From: Volvox africanus
Lineage: Eukaryota; Chlorophyta; Chlorophyceae; Chlamydomonadales; Volvocaceae
DNA: 64,000 nucleotides
Direction: 5' to 3'
Assembly (NCBI GenBank): GCA_030268105.1
Contig: BSDZ01000115.1
Location: 124,001 to 188,000, forward strand
The notes beneath the pieces were generated by a model, which worked only from the letters and a program-made list of their open reading frames with translations, was not told where the DNA came from and searched no databases. Shown in pieces: positions 1 through 10,614 of the stretch. Made by a program: the position numbers and the translations under genes. Each line of letters opens with the position of its first letter. Within the stretch, counting starts at the first letter, position 1.

Positions 1-687
1 TTATCATTCACGACATCGCGCTGTCGGTCAACATGTTTGACTCGAAGCTGATATGGATGCACGAACCCATTATGGCATAATATATCAAGTAATCATATTT
101 CAAATATTATTACATCATTCGTATCATGAGCCACACGCGGATGTGGAAACGTGACGATAGCAATGGTTGGGTCGGCAACCGAATATCGATATTCGGACCT
201 TTGCACACTGCATACGTTGCATCCATTAATATCACGAATTACGCGATATTTAGGACAGTGCTACAATAGTACTCACACTTGAGATCGGAATCCAGTGAGA
301 CTTGTACTGCACATCGGTATCGCGAGCGTGATAGGTGCGAGGACGGCCGCCTAGAGACCGAAGTCCGCTCAAAGCTACTTTGGATTAAGTACCCACGTAC
401 TTAACTCAATCTGATTCCCATATATACGTTTTACTCAATTATTATCGGCCTGAGCTATTTCGGCATATCACTTCCAGCCGTATGATGAACGCTGCCCGCG
501 GGGTCTGACGGCAGACTTCTATTTTGCAATTGAAGATCATTGTAAGTTGAATCTTTCCTTATTGATAAGTCTTCCGCTGTCACATTGCTCGCATTGAATC
601 GTCTTGCTGTTTGTAAGCATGATGCACGTGTAGCTAACACTCGAACGTGCAGATTCAGTGCATGATTGAAGAAGGAAGGATACAACT
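1..687 (+). mobile_element. Solo LTR, family A (left end outside the window)
   Basis: This is the 3' part of the solo LTR found whole at 3129-3942. It is recognised by LTR-A landmarks: the palindromes around AATATT and CCGAATATCGATATTCGG, the GCGAGGACGGC block, the GTAAGTT site and the 3' end GAAGGAAGGATACAAC. Confidence 0.85.
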
Positions 688-1885
688 GCTGGCAACAGCT
701 GGCAACGCCATGCACATAATACCGATCTTGCGGATTTATCAATGTGTGATTATGTTAATATTTACAGATATAGATGTAGTGGTCACAATGCACTCAATTA
801 CGGGGTCACTGATTGTCTTGCCAGGTCGCATCAACCAACACATCCACGATAATTGAGCCGTTATACAGCAGCAGTGATACCCAAACTTATGTGTGTAGGA
901 TAGGGGGGTACATCACCCGTGGCCACTAACCTGGCAGTCCCTACCTTCCCCGGTGTTTCGGGGCACCCTCATCCAGTCTCCCATGCCGACTTCTCCAAAA
1001 TCCGTGGTTTTCCCAGGTTCAGCACCCACCACCAGCATCCAGCGGAATCTGCCGAATCAACTAAGGCGTCAACTCCGCTACTGGTCAGCTCGCAGTTCAC
1101 CCAAACTGTATCACACAGCCACTTAGCTTGGGCAAGTAATGAGTGCTTCTTTACATGCTACTTCAGCACCCCTGGTTCGCCTTCCATTCTGATGTCTGAT
1201 CTGCTTCATTGTTTGGTATCATGTGTGGTGTATCATTCCTTGGAATCATGCTGCAAGCTGGTGGTCTACGTGTCAACACCATGATGAAGCAAGGCATGAT
1301 TTCTAAGTAAATGTCCGACTACTGATCTTATAAATGATGTATATGAATGTAAAGCTTCTTTTGACAGCTAGCTGATGGCATTGCCTGTTGCTTGGTGCAA
1401 TGATACATAGTGATAGATGATGTATCACGTTTGATGATCCAATGATGATGACGCGTCAGTCAGATGCATAGTGATAGAGCTGAAGATAGGTTGGCAGCAC
1501 ATGAATGCATCAGCCCAATACACACACATAGCTAGAAAGCTGTATGGCAATACATAAGTACGATGATGTCTCTAAACTAACATCTTTAGTCAGCGTAATG
1601 TAGGCATTGGCAATGCGAGTTCAAAACAAAATAAGGCTGTGATGTTATCATATATTCATCACAAGAGTACCATCGATCAACAAGACCACCCCAGCCACCC
1701 ACTCAAGCACGTGTGTGACAACGTGAGATATCATCATCATCTGCATGCTTGTAAGCTATCATTGAATGTGGTGGCGGGACTTCCAGCAGTACCTCTTATG
1801 GTGTTGTGGCAAGAGAGATCATCTGTCACCCTGAGCCTCCCTGCTGACCAGGTGTTTCCTTCTTCCCAATGTGTGTATGTGTAAT

Positions 1886-2215
1886 AGGAAGATAGATAGA
1901 AAGATAGATGGACAGATACGTAGAAAATAGATGGATGAAAATAGATAGATATAAATTGAAATATAATTAGGTGGATAGAAATAGATGGATAGAAATAGAT
2001 GGATAGAAATAGATGGATAGAAATAGAAGTACATAGAGAACTAAATAAAGATAGAGAGTTGGAGAGATAGAGAGATAGTGAGACAGAGAGATAGAGAGAT
2101 GAGAAGAGATAAGGAGAAGAGAGAAATTATGAAGAGAGACATAGAGAAATAGAGAACTGTAGGTAGAAATATAAGTATAGATAGAAATGTAGATGGCTTG
2201 CGAGAGAGAGAGGGA
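1886..2215. repeat. Purine-rich minisatellite and microsatellite tract, unit 1
   Basis: About 330 bp of nearly pure A/G/T sequence built from GATA, GAGA and a 14-bp motif GGATAGAAATAGAT. The 14-mer occurs four times in a row at 1973-2028. The reverse strand gives long low-complexity reading frames rich in Ser, Tyr, Ile and Leu; these are repeat artefacts. Confidence 0.9.
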
Positions 2216-2389
2216 TACAATGTTTTGGTTGCCTCCCTCTCCCCCATGTCGCTGCAACATTTTGCTGGGACAGGGGCATTTGTCCCTGTGTTCATTGTTG
2301 TCATCAAATTCCTGATTGTTCGCAACACCTTATATATGTCGTTTAGCTCTCCTCTGTTTACGGAGAGGCTTGCCAAGGTACCTTGGCCC

Positions 2390-2486
2390 GCACCTGTGCC
2401 GGAGTGGTCTAACGGGTGGGTCTCAAGCTTGATGGAGGGGCATTCCCATAGCGAAAGCTGCGTGAGATTGAACCTCACCGGGTGCA
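2390..2486 (+). tRNA. tRNA-Leu(CAA)-like gene with a 15-nt intron (unit 1)
   Basis: The acceptor strands GCACCTG and CGGGTGC pair with one G-U, followed by discriminator A. An A-box-like D arm with GGAGTGGTCTAA is typical of Leu tRNA. The anticodon loop starts CTCAAG (anticodon CAA). A putative 15-nt intron follows, in which TTG can pair with the anticodon, as in eukaryotic Leu(CAA) introns. The 3' anticodon strand CCCA, a long variable arm AGC-GAAA-GCT and a T stem GTGAG/CTCAC complete the fold. Odd points: the T loop reads ATTGAAC instead of TTCRANN, position 31-39 is a T-T mismatch, and only TTT follows the gene. It may be a decayed tRNA or a tRNA-derived repeat. The folding was done by eye. 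Confidence 0.5.
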
Positions 2487-3128
2487 ATTTAAGCTTATGC
2501 TATGCTTATGCTGCTGCTCTTATCAAGAGCCAGGAACAACCACATGCATGTGGGAACAACCACATATTCATATCACATGTACATAGGTCCGCAGAAGAAA
2601 GCAGAACTTTATATATAAGTCAGAATGATGGCAGGTATGGCTGAATGGAATGAGCTCGCAGGCATTCTTCCCTTCCAGACTCCTAGCAGACGTATCACCA
2701 ATATTCACATGCAGTATATTTATCATTAACAAACCTTCCTGGCATTTATGCAATGCGGTTGGAATGGCCGAATATCAATATTCGGTTGTAGCTGAGCTGC
2801 TGTGGTCGTGGCTACGATTGTATCTCACACCATGACACTTGTTCCCACGTAACCATGGTGCGAATATCAATGCTCATCGGTATGAGTCTAAGTGTGCTTT
2901 TGCATCATTATTCTATGATGCATACGCAAACTTCCCTTAGTCAGTCCCTCAGTCCCTTACCACATTCAAAGTCGCACTTCTCACACTTATGCATGGATCA
3001 TGCAAGCATTGATGTAATAATCTTGCACATATTATTACTTCATGATTTATGTCATTTCAATGCTAAAAAACCATGCATGCCGGCTCAATCCGCGCATTCA
3101 TATGTTATCACATTATTGATCTTGCTGG

Positions 3129-3942
3129 TTTTGTACGCCGGTTCGATCACCGTTTATGTCAAAATAGGCTTACTTTCATCTAAGCATGACTGGACGCGAT
3201 ACTAGCATTTTAGCATGATATATTCGTATATATCTAGCTAATGTAGCATGCCACATTATCATTCACGACATCGCGCTGTCGGTCAACATGTTTGACTCGA
3301 AGCTGATATGGATGCACGAACCCATTATGGCATAATATATCAAGTAATCATATTTCAAATATTATTACATCATTCGTATCATGAGCCACACGCGGATGTG
3401 GAAACGTGACGATAGCAATGGTTGGGTCGGCAACCGAATATCGATATTCGGACCTTTGCACACTGCATACGTTGCATCCATTAATATCACGAATTACGCG
3501 ATATTTAGGACAGTGCTACAATAGTACTCACACTTGAGATCGGAATCCAGTGAGACTTGTACTGCACATCGGTATCGCGAGCGTGATAGGTGCGAGGACG
3601 GCCGCCTAGAGACCGAAGTCCGCTCAAAGCTACTTTGGATTAAGTACCCACGTACTTAACTCAATCTGATTCCCATATATACGTTTTACTCAATTATTAT
3701 CGGCCTGAGCTATTTCGGCATATCACTTCCAGCCGTATGATGAACGCTGCCCGCGGGGTCTGACGGCAGACTTCTATTTTGCAATTGAAGATCATTGTAA
3801 GTTGAATCTTTCCTTATTGATAAGTCTTCCGCTGTCACATTGCTCGCATTGAATCGTCTTGCTGTTTGTAAGCATGATGCACGTGTAGCTAACACTCGAA
3901 CGTGCAGATTCAGTGCATGATTGAAGAAGGAAGGATACAACT
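3129..3942 (+). mobile_element. Solo LTR, family A, with GCTGG target duplication
   Basis: About 814 bp matching the family-A LTRs at 18089-18920, 45909-46612, 49396-50187 and 61332-62147 in the same orientation. The ends are slightly eroded (TTTTGTACG instead of TGTTGTACG, and CAACT instead of CAACA). The flanks are GCTGG at 3124-3128 and GCTGG at 3943-3947, a perfect 5-bp target-site duplication as expected for Ty3/gypsy integrase. No internal element sequence is present, so this is a solo LTR left by LTR-LTR recombination. It was later amplified with the macrosatellite. Confidence 0.88.
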
Positions 3943-5142
3943 GCTGGCAACAGCTGGCAACGCCATGCACATAATACCGATCTTGCGGATTTATCAATGT
4001 GTGATTATGTTAATATTTACAGATATAGATGTAGTGGTCACAATGCACTCAATTACGGGGTCACTGATTGTCTTGCCAGGTCGCATCAACCAACACATCC
4101 ACGATAATTGAGCCGTTATACAGCAGCAGTGATACCCAAACTTATGTGTGTAGGATAGGGGGGTACATCACCCGTGGCCACTAACCTGGCAGTCCCTACC
4201 TTCCCCGGTGTTTCGGGGCACCCTCATCCAGTCTCCCATGCCGACTTCTCCAAAATCCGTGGTTTTCCCAGGTTCAGCACCCACCACCAGCATCCAGCGG
4301 AATCTGCCGAATCAACTAAGGCGTCAACTCCGCTACTGGTCAGCTCGCAGTTCACCCAAACTGTATCACACAGCCACTTAGCTTGGGCAAGTAATGAGTG
4401 CTTCTTTACATGCTACTTCAGCACCCCTGGTTCGCCTTCCATTCTGATGTCTGATCTGCTTCATTGTTTGGTATCATGTGTGGTGTATCATTCCTTGGAA
4501 TCATGCTGCAAGCTGGTGGTCTACGTGTCAACACCATGATGAAGCAAGGCATGATTTCTAAGTAAATGTCCGACTACTGATCTTATAAATGATGTATATG
4601 AATGTAAAGCTTCTTTTGACAGCTAGCTGATGGCATTGCCTGTTGCTTGGGGCAATGATACATAGTGATAGATGATGTATCACGTTTGATGATCCAATGA
4701 TGATGACGCGTCAGTCAGATGCATAGTGATAGAGCTGAAGATAGGTTGGCAGCACATGAATGCATCAGCCCAATACACACACATAGCTAGAAAGCTGTAT
4801 GGCAATACATAAGTACGATGATGTCTCTAAACTAACATCTTTAGTCAGCGTAATGTAGGCATTGGCAATGCGAGTTCAAAACAAAATAAGGCTGTGATGT
4901 TATCATATATTCATCACAAGAGTACCATCGATCAACAAGACCACCCCAGCCACCCACTCAAGCACGTGTGTGACAACGTGAGATATCATCATCATCTGCA
5001 TGCTTGTAAGCTATCATTGAATGTGGTGGCGGGACTTCCAGCAGTACCTCTTATGGTGTTGTGGCAAGAGAGATCATCTCTGTCACCCTGAGCCTCCCTG
5101 CTGACCAGGTGTTTCCTTCTTCCCAATGTGTGTATGTGTAAT

Positions 5143-5500
5143 AGGAAGATAGATAGAAAGATAGATGGACAGATACGTAGAAAATAGATGGATGAAAATA
5201 GATAGATATAAATTGAAATATAATTAGGTGGATAGAAATAGATGGATAGAAATAGATGGATAGAAATAGATGGATAGAAATAGATGGATAGAAATAGATG
5301 GATAGAAATAGAAGTACATAGAGAACTAAATAAAGATAGAGAGTTGGAGAGATAGAGAGATAGTGAGACAGAGAGATAGAGAGATGAGAAGAGATAAGGA
5401 GAAGAGAGAAATTATGAAGAGAGACATAGAGAAATAGAGAACTGTAGGTAGAAATATAAGTATAGATAGAAATGTAGATGGCTTGCGAGAGAGAGAGGGA
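5143..5500. repeat. Purine-rich minisatellite tract, unit 2 (expanded)
   Basis: Counterpart of 1886-2215. The 14-bp motif is present in six copies (5230-5313) against four in unit 1. The array has therefore changed copy number since the two units separated. Confidence 0.9.
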
Positions 5501-5674
5501 TACAATGTTTTGGTTGCCTCCCTCTCCCCCATGTCGCTGCAACATTTTGCTGGGACAGGGGCATTTGTCCCTGTGTTCATTGTTGTCATCAAATTCCTGA
5601 TTGTTCGCAACACCTTATATATGTCGTTTAGCTCTCCTCTGTTTACGGAGAGGCTTGCCAAGGTACCTTGGCCC

Positions 5675-5771
5675 GCACCTGTGCCGGAGTGGTCTAACGG
5701 GTGGGTCTCAAGCTTGATGGAGGGGCATTCCCATAGCGAAAGCTGCGTGAGATTGAACCTCACCGGGTGCA
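5675..5771 (+). tRNA. tRNA-Leu(CAA)-like gene with a 15-nt intron (unit 2)
   Basis: Copy of the 2390-2486 feature one period later, with the same acceptor, variable arm, intron and atypical T loop. As part of the macrosatellite, this tRNA-like gene would be amplified with the array. Confidence 0.5.
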
Positions 5772-6413
5772 ATTTAAGCTTATGCTATGCTTATGCTGCT
5801 GCTCTTATCAAGAGCCAGGAACAACCACATGCATGTGGGAACAACCACATATTCATATCACATGTACATAGGTCCGCAGAAGAAAGCAGAACTTTATATA
5901 TAAGTCAGAATGATGGCAGGTATGGCTGAATGGAATGAGCTCGCAGGCATTCTTCCCTTCCAGACTCCTAGCAGACGTATCACCAATATTCACATGCAGT
6001 ATATTTATCATTAACAAACCTTCCTGGCATTTATGCAATGCGGTTGGAATGGCCGAATATCAATATTCGGTTGTAGCTGAGCTGCTGTGGTCGTGGCTAC
6101 GATTGTATCTCACACCATGACACTTGTTCCCACGTAACCATGGTGCGAATATCAATGCTCATCGGTATGAGTCTAAGTGTGCTTTTGCATCATTATTCTA
6201 TGATGCATACGCAAACTTCCCTTAGTCAGTCCCTCAGTCCCTTACCACATTCAAAGTCGCACTTCTCACACTTATGCATGGATCATGCAAGCATTGATGT
6301 AATAATCTTGCACATATTATTACTTCATGATTTATGTCATTTCAATGCTAAAAAACCATGCATGCCGGCTCAATCCGCGCATTCATATGTTATCACATTA
6401 TTGATCTTGCTGG

Positions 6414-7227
6414 TTTTGTACGCCGGTTCGATCACCGTTTATGTCAAAATAGGCTTACTTTCATCTAAGCATGACTGGACGCGATACTAGCATTTTAGCA
6501 TGATATATTCGTATATATCTAGCTAATGTAGCATGCCACATTATCATTCACGACATCGCGCTGTCGGTCAACATGTTTGACTCGAAGCTGATATGGATGC
6601 ACGAACCCATTATGGCATAATATATCAAGTAATCATATTTCAAATATTATTACATCATTCGTATCATGAGCCACACGCGGATGTGGAAACGTGACGATAG
6701 CAATGGTTGGGTCGGCAACCGAATATCGATATTCGGACCTTTGCACACTGCATACGTTGCATCCATTAATATCACGAATTACGCGATATTTAGGACAGTG
6801 CTACAATAGTACTCACACTTGAGATCGGAATCCAGTGAGACTTGTACTGCACATCGGTATCGCGAGCGTGATAGGTGCGAGGACGGCCGCCTAGAGACCG
6901 AAGTCCGCTCAAAGCTACTTTGGATTAAGTACCCACGTACTTAACTCAATCTGATTCCCATATATACGTTTTACTCAATTATTATCGGCCTGAGCTATTT
7001 CGGCATATCACTTCCAGCCGTATGATGAACGCTGCCCGCGGGGTCTGACGGCAGACTTCTATTTTGCAATTGAAGATCATTGTAAGTTGAATCTTTCCTT
7101 ATTGATAAGTCTTCCGCTGTCACATTGCTCGCATTGAATCGTCTTGCTGTTTGTAAGCATGATGCACGTGTAGCTAACACTCGAACGTGCAGATTCAGTG
7201 CATGATTGAAGAAGGAAGGATACAACT
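6414..7227 (+). mobile_element. Solo LTR, family A (copy in macrosatellite units 2/3)
   Basis: Same solo LTR as at 3129-3942, shifted by one 3285-bp period, with the same eroded ends and GCTGG flanks. It was amplified as part of the array and is not an independent insertion. Confidence 0.87.
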
Positions 7228-8308
7228 GCTGGCAACAGCTGGCAACGCCATGCACATAATACCGATCTTGCGGATTTATCAATGTGTGATTATGTTAATA
7301 TTTACAGATATAGATGTAGTGGTCACAATGCACTCAATTACGGGGTCACTGATTGTCTTGCCAGGTCGCATCAACCAACACATCCACGATAATTGAGCCG
7401 TTATACAGCAGCAGTGATACCCAAACTTATGTGTGTAGGATAGGGGGGTACATCACCCGTGGCCACTAACCTGGCAGTCCCTACCTTCCCCGGTGTTTCG
7501 GGGCACCCTCATCCAGTCTCCCATGCCGACTTCTCCAAAATCCGTGGTTTTCCCAGGTTCAGCACCCACCACCAGCATCCAGCGGAATCTGCCGAATCAA
7601 CTAAGGCGTCAACTCCGCTACTGGTCAGCTCGCAGTTCACCCAAACTGTATCACACAGCCACTTAGCTTGGGCAAGTAATGAGTGCTTCTTTACATGCTA
7701 CTTCAGCACCCCTGGTTCGCCTTCCATTCTGATGTCTGATCTGCTTCATTGTTTGGTATCATGTGTGGTGTATCATTCCTTGGAATCATGCTGCAAGCTG
7801 GTGGTCTACGTGTCAACACCATGATGAAGCAAGGCATGATTTCTAAGTAAATGTCCGACTACTGATCTTATAAATGATGTATATGAATGTAAAGCTTCTT
7901 TTGACAGCTAGCTGATGGCATTGCCTGTTGCTTGGGGCAATGATACATAGTGATAGATGATGTATCACGTTTGATGATCCAATGATGATGACGCGTCAGT
8001 CAGATGCATAGTGATAGAGCTGAAGATAGGTTGGCAGCACATGAATGCATCAGCCCAATACACACACATAGCTAGAAAGCTGTATGGCAATACATAAGTA
8101 CGATGATGTCTCTAAACTAACATCTTTAGTCAGCGTAATGTAGGCATTGGCAATGCGAGTTCAAAACAAAATAAGGCTGTGATGTTATCATATATTCATC
8201 ACAAGAGTACCATCGATCAACAAGACCACCCCAGCCACCCACTCAAGCACGTGTGTGACAACGTGAGATATCATCATCATCTGCATGCTTGTAAGCTATC
8301 ATTGAATG
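6541..8308. repeat. Macrosatellite unit 3 (partial, about 1768 bp)
   Basis: Third unit, in register with unit 2 up to about 8308, where homology stops abruptly and integrase sequence of a different retroelement begins. It carries the complete solo LTR but lacks the minisatellite and the tRNA-like part. The base that differs between units 1 and 2 near 1400/4655 has the unit 2 state here, so units 2 and 3 are the closer pair. Confidence 0.93.
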
Positions 8309-8310
8309 CC

Positions 8311-8961
8311 AAGCACCCCAACTGGGAGCCCGCTAACCCGTCGGTCACATTGTTCATGATCGACCGCGAAATTGCGCTCTCCCAAGCCAAGCTGCATGTC
8401 AAGGCCGCACAACACCGCCAGGCTGCCTACGCTGACAAGGGACGTGCAGATCACACCTTCGCGGCAGGCGACATGGTGCTCTTATCCACGGCCCACCTCA
8501 AGCTGGTAACGGGCGACTCCCGCACGAAATTCAACTCGTGCTATGTCGGCCCCTTCACCATCGAGGCCATGGTTTCCAAGAATGCAGCGCGGCTGAAGCT
8601 CCCGGCGCACATGCGCATCCACCCGGTCGTCAACGTGAGACAACTCCACCCATTCAGGACGGCGGACGACGCTTTTCCGGACCGAGCCGTGGCCCAAGCC
8701 ACACCTGAGCCCTTCGTCAACTCCACTGGAGACCTGTGGTGGCATGTGGAGGCCATAGTCAGCCGCCATATTACCCCCATCACTGGTCGTGTCACATATG
8801 GCGTCAAGTTCAAGGGCTATGATGAGTCCGAGAACATCTTCATCGACGAGGCTACCCTACTGGAGGATGTCCCGGAACTGATTGCACAGTACGAACGCGA
8901 TCACCCCCGTTCTGTGGCCAAAACCCAGCAGCGACGCAGCAGTTTTCGCAAACGTAAATAG
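8311..8961 (+). pseudogene. 3' fragment of chromovirus pol (integrase C-terminus plus chromodomain), LTR-D family
   Basis: About 217 codons of open frame. The N-terminal part (NWEPANPSVTLF..., KAAQHRQAAYADKGR) is the end of a Ty3/gypsy integrase. It is followed by a GPY/F module (YVGPFTIEAM, then RLKLP and HPVVNVRQLHPF). The C-terminal chromodomain has WHVEAIVSRH, YGVKFKGYDESEN and DVPELIAQYE. The rest of pol, gag and the 5' LTR are missing: sequence switches to macrosatellite at about 8308. The reading frame happens to stay open across that junction, so a longer predicted protein starting near 8179 would be a chimera. The protein differs clearly from families A and B, so this is another chromovirus lineage. 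Confidence 0.85.
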
Positions 8962-9042
8962 CCCCTTGGTCATTTCAACACGCCTGTTACCTACCACTTC
9001 GTGGAGTTTGCTGGAGTTAGAGTTGCGGGGACGCAACCCTTC

Positions 9043-9057
9043 GCGGAGGGGGGATGG
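9043..9057 (+). other. Polypurine tract of the LTR-D element
   Basis: GCGGAGGGGGGATGG lies directly 5' of the LTR start TGTAACAG, where the plus-strand primer of LTR retrotransposons sits. Confidence 0.75.
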
Positions 9058-9476
9058 TGTAACAGGGTGAATGGCGCAGAAGCGCCAGAACGAGTGAAAC
9101 TGATTTGTCGTATTTGGCTTTTATGACAATAACTTAATTGCGTTATAATAGATTACTTATTATAAATCTAACGCATAGAACTTGGACAAGTCGCATGGGA
9201 CTACTGGCGTGCAAGCATTTGTACAACGGTGTCAGTTGTAGAATGTGCGCCAGTTTTGAATAGACGTAAGGCCCCCTTACGAGCCAGGTAACGCTATTTA
9301 AGGCGCCTGGATCATTTAGACATACAACTTCTTATACTTCTTCTTCTTCTTTCTTTGTAATTACTACTATAATGTAATCTATAAGGAGTCACCCTTACGC
9401 CGCGTGCCCTACGGCACAATGACTCGGAGCTCGCCGATATAGCTATCCCCAACAGCTAGGCGCTCCCTCTGTTACA
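9058..9476 (+). mobile_element. 3' LTR of the LTR-D chromovirus (419 bp)
   Basis: It starts TGTAACAG and ends CTGTTACA, a perfect 8-bp terminal inverted repeat of TG...CA type. It follows a polypurine tract and the chromodomain stop codon. It contains a TATTTAAGG box near 9295 and a pyrimidine-rich CTTCTTCTTCTTC run around 9335. The right end abuts an LTR-C copy that lacks its own left end, so this element probably inserted into LTR-C. The matching left flank is lost, so no target duplication can be read. Confidence 0.88.
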
Positions 9477-9997
9477 CAGTGGTCGATCGGCAACCGGATA
9501 TTGCTATTCGGACTCTTGTATCTTGCGGACGCTATGAAGGCTTAATTGTCGGAATACGCAGATATTGAAGCCCTGCGTTAGGGTTATCACACTTAGGATT
9601 GACCTCCTAGTGTGAGTTGTACTGCATATCGATATCGCACGTATATTAGATGCGAGGACGGCCATGTAGAGCAGAACATTTTCGTATACTATTGGAACAC
9701 GCCTGTGTTCACCTGGACTATTGCAATTTGCTCTGCTATTTTAGTCCGAGCTAAGCCCGAGCTTCACCATTCGCTATTCGCCAATCGCCGTATCATGATT
9801 GCCGCCCGCTGGGTCTGACGGCCGATCATACCATTGTATCCTTTCATCATTGTAAGTTATATCTTTCCTCTTTCTCAAGTCTTCCGCTGTCTCTTGCTGC
9901 TTCCAAGTGCTTTGTTGTACTTGCAAGCGTTTCGTGCTATTGTCTAAGCCCCAGACATGCAGACAATTTATGGGCAAAACTGAGGAGAGATACAACA
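9477..9997 (+). mobile_element. LTR-C, 5'-truncated
   Basis: About 521 bp with the LTR-B layout but clearly diverged. It has a palindrome CCGGATATTGCTATTCGG near 9497, the ATGCGAGGACGGCC block near 9650, the CTTCCGCTGTCTC block, GTAAGTTATATCT at 9852 and the 3' end GAGAGATACAACA. The first roughly 300 bp are missing because LTR-D abuts it. Its right end lies directly against LINE coding sequence. No internal region is attached, so it is either a solo LTR or a rearranged remnant. Confidence 0.75.
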
Positions 9998-10614
9998 CTG
10001 GGCATGCTCCACGGAAGAGCCAAGCCTGCACAGGAGCGGTTTTAGCGTGTTGGTTAGGGTCCCTGTGCTGCCCAGGGTGACGATTTGCGCCTCAGTGTAG
10101 TGCACCTTCCAGCCTGCTTTCATGAGTTCCTCTGTTAGCCGTGCGTGTTGTGCAGTTTTCTGCTCGAGTTTATCGGTGTGTTGCAGGTCGCTAGTGTAGC
10201 CCACTTCGACAATGTACACATCGTGCATGAGCTTGCATTCCGTCCCCTGGTACCGTTTGCACTGGGTTCTGCGCGTGGGGAGGTTGGGAATGAACATGAT
10301 GTCTTGGCGGAGGCGGCGGATTTCCTCGTCTCCTAGGTGTGGCAGCATCCATTTGGGGACGCGCATCCCGCTACAGTACGGTGGGAGATCCACTTCTTTA
10401 CCGGCGTCCATAATCATGAAGCCACCACGGTTACGGCCCCCGTGGACGCAGTCAGCAATAGTGCGCGTCGCTTGGTTATGCCGGTTGATGTACATGCCTT
10501 TCATGGTTGGGTGGGGGCATCCGCCGAGTATGTGGGCTCCTGAGTCGGGTGTGGGGCCGGTCGTTCCGCAGCTGCGGCAAATAGGGCAGTTTCCATCTCC
10601 GCCACGTCCGTAAA
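9998..10614 (-). pseudogene. LINE C-terminus: CCHC zinc knuckle plus restriction-like endonuclease (RLE)
   Basis: Reading down from about 10614, a zinc knuckle has CPIC and RSC followed by HILGGC (H-X4-C, bases 10517-10588), then RHNQA. The R2-type RLE pattern follows: RQDIMFIP (the usual R/K-PD-I motif with Q for P), VYIVEVGYTSD (catalytic Glu strand), EQKTAQHARLTEEL and GWKVHY, then IVTLGSTGT. This order is the R2/NeSL/Dualen arrangement. The domain is normally C-terminal and nicks target DNA. The frame runs into LTR-C at 9997, so the last residues are lost. A one-base frameshift near 10615 separates it from the upstream frame. Confidence 0.7.

Larger units (their letters stand above)
1..3255. 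repeat. Macrosatellite unit 1 (3255 bp)
   Basis: The first base of the window matches bases 3256 and 6541, and sequence then runs in register, so this is one full period of a head-to-tail tandem repeat whose true boundary is arbitrary. Unit 1 and unit 2 are almost identical. I noticed one substitution near 1400, a 2-bp insertion in unit 2 near 5080, and two extra 14-bp minisatellite copies in unit 2, which explain the 30-bp length difference. The unit holds the rest of a solo family-A LTR (1-687), about 1.2 kb of AT-rich non-coding DNA in which I recognise nothing, a purine-rich minisatellite (1886-2215), a tRNA-Leu-like sequence (2390-2486) and another 640 bp of unrecognised DNA. Short reading frames are present but none resembles a known protein. 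Confidence 0.95.
3256..6540. repeat. Macrosatellite unit 2 (3285 bp)
   Basis: Second complete unit of the tandem array. It is 30 bp longer than unit 1: a 2-bp insertion plus two extra copies of the 14-bp minisatellite motif. The LTR, minisatellite and tRNA-Leu-like sequence recur in the same order. Near identity over more than 3 kb of mostly non-coding DNA means very recent amplification or ongoing homogenisation. Confidence 0.95.

Noticed and set aside
919..1284. 121-codon frame repeated in each macrosatellite unit (also 4174 and 7459)
   Set aside because: Identity between units only reflects recent DNA duplication. No recognisable motif and no independent evidence of coding.
1819..2487. 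Ser/Tyr/Ile/Leu-rich reading frames on the minus strand of the macrosatellite (also 5051-5772)
   Set aside because: They translate the GATA/GAGA minisatellite, change length with repeat number, and have no domain.
8179..8961. A 260-codon plus-strand open frame starting in the macrosatellite
   Set aside because: The first 43 codons come from satellite sequence that recurs in units 1 and 2 without this continuation. Only the part after about 8310 is retroelement coding sequence, so the full frame is a chance fusion.
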